NCBI GenBank assembly: GCA_029948255.1
Contig: JALIZF010001345.1
Location: 1-64,000, forward strand
Length of the DNA stretch: 64,000 nucleotides
Direction: 5' to 3'
Origin: Telmatactis stephensoni
Taxonomy: Eukaryota; Cnidaria; Anthozoa; Actiniaria; Isophelliidae
Under the pieces are notes generated by a model. It made no database searches. It saw only the letters and a program-made list of their open reading frames with translations, and was not told the origin of the DNA. Below, piece after piece: positions 55,255-64,000 of this stretch (the stretch's first letter is position 1; every line of letters begins with the position of its first letter). The position numbers and the translations under genes were made by a program.

Positions 55255-55585
55255 GCAGATACACGCATGCATAAAAGCTTTTTAAGGAATATAAAACACG
55301 CGCGCATGTCTCTGTACTGTGATATAAACACGATGGAAGATGTAGAACAAGAGGAAAGCAAGCTTAGGAACATGAGGCGTAGCCGAGTGTCTCTCTTGCT
55401 TTTCGAGTGCTCTACATCTTCCAGAGTGTTTATATCACAGTACAGAAACCTAAGCAATCGTTTTATATTGCTTTTATAAAATATTTTCGACGTTTTTTGA
55501 GTGAGCCATGCCTCTGTCCTCTGATATAAACATGGTAGCCAGCCAATCAGCGCGCGCGTTATATCTCAAATATTTTATAATCAAT
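55255..55585. mobile_element. Foldback element, GTGATATAAACAC / GGAAGATGTAGAG family, copy 2
   Basis: The core inverted repeat at 55309-55446 has TCTGTACTGTGATATAAACA then GGAAGATGTAGA on the left and TCTACATCTTCC then TATCACAGTACAGA on the right. The right flank (AAAATATTTTCGACG, ATATAAACATGGTAGCCAGC) matches the left flank of the copy at 39295-39555 in reverse orientation. Short ORFs in the hairpin are artefacts. Confidence 0.8.
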
Positions 55586-57292
55586 TATATATTAAGGTAA
55601 TAGTCTTAATAAGTACTAGTTGCATAATTATTAAGATTAGGTGTTTTATTGGTGCTACTTTTTCTAGAGTCTGACCAGAGGTATAGGCATAATGGTTACG
55701 GTAGTAGATTAAGCTTATATAACTTACATAGCACCTTATACATAGCTTCTCATAGCTTCTCTGATATATAAAAACGAAAATTGAAACATCTGAGTTCACA
55801 ATGTGAGAATCATGCAATTTTCAAAGAATGTATTATGTCAAGTGCAAATCCACCCTGTTTTAATATTACAGAAGCAGTCCAAAAATTAATATGCACATTA
55901 GCCTTTGCACGTACTGACAGATAGCTTGACTGTATAAATCAGACTTCTATTTAAAGGATCTGATTGGCCTGGGGACATGCTCACCACTGTGAACTCAGCT
56001 GTCACCACAGACAAGCATGATCTCCTGATGACACAAAAGATAAGAATTGTGCATTGTCAATGAGCTTTTCTCCCCCCTTGCGTGACATTTCAATTTTTTT
56101 ATCCAACAGCAACAAAAATATAATATTTGAAAAGAGCACACCAAAGGTAGCAAAATTTGAAATTTTGAGGTAGTTTCAATGAATACTGCCAAAGTTGTGG
56201 GTGGTTAAGGTTTGTGCTTTTTGTATAGAAACGTTGGATGGAGGGCAACAGCTTGCAGTAGTTAGGCTGTTTTTACTGAGGTTAGTCTTAACCTCCATGG
56301 CCTTTTTAGATTCATTTGCACCTCCCAATCACTCATACCTGATTAAATACCTCCCCTATGGGGTGAACTCCATGATAGCTGAGGTATTTGGTGTAGTCAG
56401 ATTTTTGCTGTTGTCAGTCTCCAAGGGAAGTCTGCCTAAGAAGGCTGTATGTCTATGACAGCTGGTTCTGGGGTTGTTCAGTTAAAGACTCAGACACAGG
56501 ATTCAATAACAGTTACCGAAGATAAATACCGAACGTTTTAAAAATACATTCATAAATAGATTAATTTTTAACGATAAGTGATGTTTTTATTACTTTCTGC
56601 TCCTGGGACCAGTGTAATCTATATATAGTTTTTAGATTAGTTTAGCTTTAGTTTAGTTAGTTTTTTTTTGTCCCCCATCATCAGTTGTAAGTTATGATAT
56701 GTATTTTATCATTTCAATTGAAGACGTCTTATTATTATTATTATTTATTATTACACTGGCGTCCATCCCTGCAGTAGAGGCACATAACATTGTAGAAAAG
56801 TTTGTAAAAGCAGAACTTGATTCTACTGCTACAACCATTGCACACAGTATTGTGCAGCTATATTACAGGGTTGGACCCTTGTAGCAAGACTGTATTGTGC
56901 ATAAAGTTGCAGAAGACTAAAATATTTATAGGAAAAGCTGCATCAGGTATCTAGGCCATTGCCAGTGCACCAAGGCTATACAGTACCAATTCTAAAAAGT
57001 AATTTCTAAGATGTCTTTCTAATCCCTAAAAAAACAAAAGCCAATCCAAACCAAATTGTTTATTTTTTTATGCCAATTGATGAGTATGAGGTTCTTGAGG
57101 TGGGAGGGGAGCGGCTTAAGTTCAGTGTTTAAGTGTAAGGGAAAAGCCATAGATGCATGTGATCATTTTGAAGTATTTGTAAGTTTTATTTTGATCCAGT
57201 GATTCACTTTGGAACTTCATTTTCCTTTCAGCAACACCCTTTTCAAATAGTACCAATTATATATTTTGTTGTTCTTTCTTTCTTTGTTTCAG
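55586..57292. other. Region upstream of HOIP copy 2, no gene seen
   Basis: 1.7 kb of mostly AT-rich DNA. Short ORFs lack recognisable domains. A good acceptor (TCTTTCTTTGTTTCAG) ends at 57292 and defines the start of the exon with the HOIP copy 2 start codon. Confidence 0.4.
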
Positions 57293-57558
57293 TTGAAGAT
57301 CAAAGAAGCAAGGATTAGGGATGCTAAAACTTGCTTCATAATACAGTGTGGTATCTTACTCTGAAAAATGTTAAACAAGCTGGTTGAGTGTTATCAAAGT
57401 TCTTTGTCCACTCCAATGTCATCAAGTGCAAGCAGAGGAAATCATTACAGCATATGTCACTTTAAGCTCAAAGAAATGCCAGAATCAATGAGAGCAACAT
57501 AAGAAGTTAGTGGGAACTAATATTGAAAGCTTGTCAGGTTTACAAAAAAGGATTAACA
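57293..57558 (+). promoter_or_regulatory. HOIP copy 2 5' UTR with an upstream ORF (57368-57502)
   Basis: A 44-codon upstream ORF (MLNKLVECYQSSLSTP to MRAT-stop) ends 56 nt before the main ATG. Its last 23 residues match those of the copy 1 uORF at 18 positions. Codon differences include several synonymous ones (CGT/AGA, CTT/CTC, GAG/GAA, AAA/AAG). Confidence 0.5.
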
Positions 57559-60500
57559 ATGTCAAAAGAAGAAGCTGACTGTAGTGAAACATTTTCAGAG
57601 AGTGCATCAACAACAACATCAACAATGGCCTACCCTGGGTCAACCTTTAGAATTAGAGTGCCAGGAGATGCGCCAACAAGTTTTAATCATGAAACTGAAT
57701 CAAACAACTTCAGTGAACAATTTTCAGCCAGGACAGCAACAACCATGCCAACAGCAGCATACCCTGGGTTTCCCTTTAGAACAAGAATGCCAGGACATGT
57801 ACCAGCAAGTTTTTATGATGAAACTGCTTCAAACAACTTTACTTTTACTGGACAAAGTACAATGCCTGGAAGAAGTTATCCACCCCTGCCACAATCATTA
57901 AACAGACGAATATTCCCACAACAGAGTCACTATATAGCAGAGACTTCACCTCAACATGATGTTGTCTCTAACTATTCAGGTATGGCAACTATGACTATAG
58001 AGTTCTTCACTTACCAAAATTCAGTCATACAGTTTTCATAATCTTTAATGTGGCATATTATTTATCATTCTATTCTTTGAATTTGAAGTAACAGCATAGT
58101 TTTGTTTTATGTCTTTTAATCAGTTCTAAAAAGCTATTTTAACTGATTGTATAAGATACAGGGAATGAGAGGTATGTGCACCACACCTTTAAATGCTTGC
58201 TCATTAATGTTGTCAAAAAATACCAGATATTTAGTCTATTTCAAATATCATGTCTCGTTAAATATTCGTCATACCATTCTAGAGTATTCAGAAAGAGCTT
58301 GCTTCAATTTTTTGCTTTCATTGGCTCTGCAGTTGTGAGTTGCACATACACAAATTTTAAATTTTATTTTAAATCATATTTTGGATAAGAAATAAATAGT
58401 TGATAAGACAACAATGTTAAGGAGCTTCAGACGGTAATTTACAACAACTTGATCGATAGAAAATATATTTATTAAGAAACATCTGTCACTGACTATTTGA
58501 TATTTAATAATTATGTAATAATTGGTGTAATAATTATGTAATAATTGGTATATTACGCGCGCTCTGATTGGTCGAAAATCGTGTTTGATTACATTACGCA
58601 TGCAAAGATGATGTCACTGAATCTTACGCGCGCTCTGATTGGTTGAAATGCTTCGATAAATATTATTTAAAACAAATGGATTCCATTTTTCCGTGCGTCT
58701 TTACTCTATTAGACACACAGATGACGTCAAAATGTCGCGAGAACAAAAACGTACGTCACGAGACGAGAGTTCCGGAGCCTTAGATTTCGTCAATGAATTT
58801 CCTTTAAAATCCTGTCATTTAAAGATAATTGTTTGGCAAGTCAAAACTCGAGAAAAAAAGAGTGGGGTCACCGTATTGGTTTCTGAGCTATACGATGTCG
58901 TAAAAGGTTTTAATGATTTTCAATGATTTGCGGCGATTTTCTCGAAATATACGTAACCCATATGATCTGAAGAATGCGAACCGGTGAAAATTTTTCCGAG
59001 AAAAGGTCGGGACCGTCTCAAAAGATAGATCTGAGGTTTATTTAGCAGTTTTAATCTTATGTATTGTTTGATGAGTTGCAAATATGATTATAAAGGCATT
59101 CTAGAATCAAATTCCTACAAATCAAATCAAATCATGCGCTCCGAAATCGTGTACGGACTGCAAAAATGTGGAAAATTTACGACAATCCAATCAATGAAGT
59201 TGTATTTTTATTCTTTAAATCGAAAAAGTGCTAAGTACTGTCTTGAATAAAAAGGAAAAAAACCCGAAAACGGTATAATACGGTCACCATATTATTTCAA
59301 GAGTTAGAAAAGCACAAAAGAGAAAACACACCAAAAACGAACACCAAATATTACCCATTTTAGCGATTTTATCGCCGACTTTTTCGGTGGATAAGATTAA
59401 CTAAATTTAAAAGTTCGAGGTAAAATACCTACATTATATAGTGTACAAGGTTTCTTGATTAAAATTTTTCCGATATTTGGATGTCAAAATAATATTTTTC
59501 GTTACTAAATTTAGAGTTCGCTTGCTTACTAGTGTCCAGACTCCCCACGTAGAGGAATACGCAACCTACGAATTTTGCGCCTGGCATTGAGCGTTAGGCA
59601 CTCAAACGAAAGAGCGGCTTTTCACGTTTACGCAAACGCTAAATAACCCATCCGCGCGTTAAAACAGCAACACCAGATGTGGAAAATGCAGGTCACGTGA
59701 TTCTCTCTGCCGCCGTTGCCCGTGTACTTGATGCTTATTCTCTCGAATGTCTCTTTTGTGACCACTCGACGGTCGTTGAATGGTCGTGAATTGACTGTTT
59801 GGCTGTCGTTGAATGGATGATAAGGTTTTTATGGAACAAATGATGTAAATTACCGAGTTTGATCGTATATCGAAATGTAAAACACGCAGTAACCCAGTCA
59901 CCTGATGCCTATCAGCATATAACTGTTGAGAATAACCCTTTTCAACAAGGGGATACATGATCTGGCTGCTCTACCCCTGGACGTCCTCACCAAACCGACA
60001 AGAAAATCAAGGCATATGCACTCTGAGTACTTTGTCCCTATTTTTGCAAGAACGAATATATATAAATTCAGTTTTGTTCCACGCACCATTACTGACTGGA
60101 ACAGTCTATCTCAGTCTGAAATCGACAATTTACTGAATTAAGTTACTTACATATTTATTATTATAGACCTATTGGAACAATCTTTATTTACTTATTATTA
60201 TATATTTTTTGAAACAATTATTTAAGTCAACAAACGACAATCTATTAAATTAAGTCATCTATTTATTATTATCTATTATTGTTATTTATCTATTTATTAT
60301 TATCTATTTATATTATCTATTTATGTTATTATCTATTATTATCTATTTATTACTCACGTCGATTTGAGTTAACACGCTGTGCATTATATGTTATTTATAA
60401 CGTAGCACATTATAATAAAGTGAAGTGAAGTGATAACAGTCTATCATGGTTTGATAGTACTGTAAAACCGATCGTTAAACAATCACTTTTTTGAAGTTGC

Positions 60501-62056
60501 TGTTTTAGCACACCATTACTGCTAGGACTGGAAGGACTATGTATTATTGCTTGAGAAATTTTTCATTCTTCTATCATCACCATGGCCGTTGTCATCGTCA
60601 TCATCATCATCACCATCACCAACGACATTTGAAAGGGTGGCACTTGAAAGTACAAGCTGATAAACTCGTGGCCCTCTTGCCCTTCTCAGCACAAGTATCA
60701 TTTTGTCTGGCAACCCAAGTGATCTGTCATACTTATTGAAAATTATAATATTTTTTCTTCATATTTAGATGACCCAATTGTCATTGTAAGAAGGTCTTCA
60801 AGAAATACACCAGATCCCACAAGAGCAAATTTAAGCAAAGAAAGGTTCTTGGATTTAAAGCAACAATACATCGCACTATATATTGGTGGAGCTACAGAAG
60901 AATTAAAAGTTGAAAAGTGTGATGAGCTGACATCTCTTGATGTTGAGATTAAAGACAAGTACCGAGAGTTGGATTTCCAGAAGCTGCTCAACAATAACAA
61001 GGTACTTTTGACTTTTGTCTTCCAACAACGTTTTTTTCTTCAGATTCTCTAGCCTTTCCTCCTTTGCCAGAAAGATGAACACATGAGAGCTAAAGCCTGG
61101 TTCTCTCTCAGTAGCGTCACAAGACGACCCAAGCGCAGGACGAAGCAAGAAAGAAATAGAACCTTCCGTTCTTTTGTGCTTGTATTTGTGCTTGCCTCGC
61201 TACTTTTTCAAGTGATAACACGAGCTTTGTGCCGTCTTGTGTTGCTAGTGAGAACTTTGAGTGTAGTGTGCAAATAATACTTAGGGCCTGATTATATGAA
61301 CCGGGCTGGCCCACCTTAAGTGATCTGATTTCTTTTGTTTTCTTTTCCCTTGAGGGCACAAAACAAAAGAAGTCAGCCCGCTTAACCGGGCCAGCCCGGT
61401 TGATATAATCAGATCCTAAATGTAGAGATAATAGTCCAGTTCCGAGATATGCTTCACCTGCCACCTACAATTTAAGGATTTAGAACGTGGCTATGTGTAA
61501 AACGTTTGTCTTTTTACGAATGACTGAGCTTTATGCATGCAGCCTTGTCTTGATTCCTTCATTGTACTTGGCAAGTGAAGAGAATGGCACAGCTATTATG
61601 GCTAGATAATCGATTCTAATTGATGCGTTGTTCTTCACACATAAATGTGTTATTTTTCAAAAGATCAAAAGGAGAATCAATTGCCTAACCCAGACGTTAG
61701 GAATCCTAGAGAAATATGCCTCTAATCTCATCAAACCAAACAGACCAGCCTTCTGGCGAAATGTAAAATTTACAAGCAGTCTTGTCAAGACTTATCTTGA
61801 AAATGTTCAAGGAAGCCATGATATTCTAAAACAAATGGGCTACGCCAGGCCAATTACAGATGGGCTTTCTTTCCCTGATGACGTCAAAGTACCAGACGTC
61901 GAGAGAATCAAAATTCTTGCAGCAGAATTGTTCCTGGCAAAGTATGAAACTGACGAACTGGTACACGATAAGCATCCATATTTGGAAATACTGCCAGCTA
62001 CAATTTTCCGTGTTGGAGGAACTGTGACAAGTTCTTTAGAAACTGGAAAACCGAAG
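57559..62056 (+). CDS. RNF31-like: Second HOIP/RNF31-like gene, 5' part (3 coding exons, continues beyond window)
   Basis: Coding exons 57559-57979, 60769-61001 and 61664-62056, with GT-AG junctions and the same phases as HOIP copy 1 (1, 0, 0). Exon 1 starts MSKEEADCSETFSESAST; copy 1 starts [10 protein letters not shown]. It then adds about 120 residues rich in Pro, Ser and Thr, containing two related units (AYPGSTFRIRVPGDAPTSF, AYPGFPFRTRMPGHVPASF). Exon 2 has [11 protein letters not shown] and CDELTSLDVEIKDKYRELDF, close to copy 1. Exon 3 encodes the PUB domain ([59 protein letters not shown]). PUB domains bind p97 and OTULIN-type PIM motifs (family knowledge). The zinc-finger, UBA, RBR and LDD exons should lie to the right, so whether this copy is catalytic is unknown. 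It is a head-to-tail paralogue of copy 1. Confidence 0.9.
58540..58660. repeat. Direct repeats of ACGCGCGCTCTGATTGGT
   Basis: ACGCGCGCTCTGATTGGT occurs at about 58555 and again at about 58626, 71 bp apart. It sits in HOIP copy 2 intron 1 and probably marks repeat ends. ATTATGTAATAATTGGT(A/G)TA is also doubled just upstream. Confidence 0.6.
58860..59610. mobile_element. Diverged relative of the TTAA MITE, HOIP copy 2 intron 1
   Basis: Shares ordered pieces with the 19821-20546 element: GGGGTCACCG, AAGAGTTAGAAAAG, AAACGAACA and CTAGTGTCCAGACTCCCCACG. Terminal TTAA repeats were not found, so the ends are approximate. Confidence 0.5.
59926..60141 (+). pseudogene. LINE ORF C-terminal remnant
   Basis: A 71-codon frame reads GIHDLAALPLDVLTKPTRKS, then TNIYKFSFVPRTITDWNSLS. 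The pattern of Tyr, SF, PRTI and DWNSL is typical of the last residues of LINE (CR1/L2/jockey-like) reverse transcriptase ORFs. The upstream catalytic part is missing. A low-complexity TATTTATTAT tract (60140-60352) follows. Confidence 0.65.
60142..60352. repeat. Low-complexity TTATTATCTATTTA tract
   Basis: About 210 bp of imperfect TTATTATCTATT/TATTTATTA units, probably a degenerate LINE 3' tail or microsatellite. Confidence 0.8.
61276..61422. mobile_element. Foldback MITE with TAGGGCCTGATTATAT ends, HOIP copy 2 intron 2
   Basis: TTAGGGCCTGATTATATGAA then CCGGGCTGGCC on the left is mirrored by GGGCCAGCCCGGTTGATATA then ATCAGATCCTAA on the right. The central part pairs as TTCTTTTGTTTTC-like and GAAGTCAGCC-like arms. 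Confidence 0.8.
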
Positions 62057-63019
62057 GTGGGTTTGAAGACCTAAAAAAAGAAGACCTAAAAAAAGTTACT
62101 TGTGTATTTTTCCTGCCCCATAAGGACTCACTCGAGAATCCCTTAGATCAGGTGCAATTTGTCTCCCTTTAGCCTTTAGTTTTTGGAAGGTGACATTTTC
62201 AAGAAATCAAGTTAGCGGCCGGGGCAGACAAGGGTTTAAAACGCATTGCGCATACTCGGAAGTTTTAAATAAAACCATTGGAGGTTTAGTTGATCTTGAA
62301 AGAATGCAAAGCCTGTACGTGAAAAGTTAGCGATGGTTTTTTTCTTAAAACATTGCTTTAGTTTTCTCTTTCTCTGCGGGTCAAATAATAAGCGAGAAAT
62401 TCGCATAATACGAGACAGTTGAATCGACAGTACTTATATTTGTAAACATGAACGCGTTCACGAATTCCCGCCGAATTTTCGAGCATGCGCAATGCATTTT
62501 TCACCCGTGTCCCCGAGCAGTGGTTCGAACCATGAAAGTAATCCTAATACAACAAATGCTTTATCCTGTCCTTATTCAAATAACCTTCAACTTAGTATTC
62601 TCTAAATATCTAGGACTGACGTACATGTCGGTTGTAAAAGCGGAAAATTTCCACCTTTTTGTAAAAGCTTCCTCTGCTTTTATTTCAAATAATCCCCGAC
62701 CACCGAACTAATCTACCACGAAAAATTTTTAATTGGCAATCACATCCTCGTTCCCAGGGCCTTCTCGGCCTTCTAGCTGAAAGGCCTGGCAATGAGGATG
62801 TTCGGGATCAGTGATGTAAGCACATTTATATTTCCGCGTTCGCTACATCGACACGTATACAGGAAATACTGACAAAACCTTTCAAAAATTTCCGTGTTGG
62901 ACATCATTTACATTACAATTTTCTTTTCAGTAGTCTACCCTCGATAAGATTAATACTTGGTTATATCTGTAATAGCAATGTGTACGACTGATTTTGTGAA
63001 GTTACCATAACGGGGAAGT
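62057..63019. other. HOIP copy 2 intron 3, first part, no gene seen
   Basis: About 960 bp of intron after the PUB exon. One short palindromic patch, GGGCCTTCTCGGCCTTC, at 62757-62773. The ORF at 62448-62711 is not supported. Confidence 0.4.
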
Positions 63020-63420
63020 ACGTTCGTTGTCTGTAATAACAGTGCGTGTCCGTTATAAAGAGGTGTCGGTAATAGTGAGCCGGGTAGTAAGGTGTCGTAA
63101 TAGCAGAATGTACGTAATAATAAGACGTCGATAATGCGGGTGTCAGAGATAGTGAGGTGTTCGTAATAACGGGGTGTCTGTAATACAGTGAACTCCCTCT
63201 CAGATGGACCCCATCAGGACGTCCTTCAACAAGTGTCCGTCTTAGAAAGGTGTCCGTCTTAGAGGGTGTTTAAATACAGTAAATATATTCGATTTGGCAG
63301 AAAAGGACCAACCACTAATGGTTGTCCGTTTTAGAGAGGTGTCTGCCTTTGTGAGGTGTCCGTTAGACGAGAGTTGTAATGAGATATCAATAATAAGAGT
63401 CGTGGGTAAGAATGAAGTAT
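63020..63420. repeat. Degenerate GTGTC(A/G)GTAATAGTGAG repeats in HOIP copy 2 intron 3
   Basis: Irregular units such as GGTGTCGGTAATAGTGAG, GGTGTCGTAATAGCAGAA, GGTGTCAGAGATAGTGAG and GGGGTGTCTGTAATACAGTG, ending in GTCCGTCTTAGA(A/G)AGGTGT-like units to about 63365. They resemble the degenerate flank of the minisatellite in intron 3 of HOIP copy 1. Confidence 0.7.
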
Positions 63421-64000
63421 CGGAAATATCAGAGTTTATAAAATGAATAAGTCATGTGTGATGACATGCTTGGTATGTTTATATAATGATTGGTATTGTT
63501 GCGGTACCGATATTGATCTACGAGTTTTATTAAGTTTGCTCTCTTATTAAGTTCGTTCTTCTTGCTCTGCTTGCTTTATTACTCTTCTGGTATCTTCTAA
63601 TCTCTCCTAAAACTATTAACTCTTACAGCATATTTACCGTAGATATGCTCTTTGTTTAAAAGTGAAATACTTTCCTTTTTAGGAATAGGGTTTAAGCTAT
63701 AAGGATTGACAATTGCTGAGAAGGGGAACTCCCTAATTAATATTTAGTTAGCCTTGAACTTGCGAATGGCAATTACTGAAAAAGGGGGAATTCCCTACTT
63801 AAAATCTAGTTAGCCTTAAAATTGAATTACAAATGTGTCGTAAACAGGAACTAAATTGACTTTCACTATAACGACGTCCACGGTCGACATTAGGGACCTT
63901 AAGCAACCACGACGACGACGGCAGGGAAAACGGGACGTCAAAAAGTATTCAAGCGCAATATTTAATGCAATTTTTTTCGCTTATTTAATTAGAATTGCCA
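63421..64000. other. Right end of window, HOIP copy 2 intron, no gene seen
   Basis: AT-rich. A doubled GGGGAA(C/T)TCCCTA(A/C)TTAA block occurs at about 63724 and 63786. No ORF supported. Confidence 0.4.

Overview
This is a eukaryotic nuclear window from an early-branching animal, most likely a cnidarian (coral or anemone type). That is inferred from intron-rich animal genes with GT-AG introns, AT-rich intergenic DNA, and many foldback elements, tRNA-derived SINEs, a Penelope-like element with a GIY-YIG endonuclease and an R4/Dong-like LINE. No species can be named from sequence alone. Nothing here is bacterial, so there are no operons, ribosome binding sites or CRISPR arrays. || Layout. (1) 1-7000, minus strand: the 5' 13 exons (433 codons) of a retinoblastoma-like pocket protein (RBL1/p107-RBL2/p130 type). 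The gene runs off the left edge at the start of pocket A. (2) 7001-7727: a short divergent promoter region with two E2F-like sites. (3) 7728-9155, plus: a single-exon, 475-residue multipass membrane protein, possibly of the gustatory-receptor-like 7TM group (uncertain). (4) 9.2-19.2 kb: a nest of transposons. It holds foldback elements, an inverted pair of ~0.3-0.45 kb repeats, a TIR element built of TCGATTTTCATCGAT-like repeats, a perfect 346-bp palindrome inserted into the end of another TIR element, and a broken Penelope-like retroelement. (5) 19.8-20.5 kb: a TTAA-flanked MITE. (6) 21401-49302, plus: a complete 18-coding-exon gene for HOIP/RNF31 (1104 aa), the catalytic subunit of the linear ubiquitin chain assembly complex. 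Its domains are PUB, zinc fingers, UBA, RING1-IBR-RING2 and LDD. Its introns carry a 1.8-kb 17-bp minisatellite, SINEs, MITEs, a 520-bp tandem duplication, an apparently intact 1069-aa LINE ORF and a long ATTCT array. (7) 52231-53970, minus: an intronless POMGNT2 orthologue (579 aa). (8) 57293 to the right edge, plus: the first three coding exons of a second HOIP/RNF31-like gene, a tandem paralogue with a longer, Pro/Ser/Thr-rich N-terminus. || How the genes relate. The two HOIP genes are head-to-tail duplicates with matching exon phases, a similar upstream ORF in the 5' UTR and related degenerate repeats in intron 3. POMGNT2 sits between them on the other strand. HOIP makes Met1-linked ubiquitin chains in NF-kB and cell-death signalling. 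RBL represses E2F targets in the cell cycle. POMGNT2 acts in alpha-dystroglycan O-mannosylation. These are unrelated pathways that share a neighbourhood. Exon boundaries were inferred by hand from splice consensus, reading-frame continuity and remembered family similarity; no alignment or search was run.
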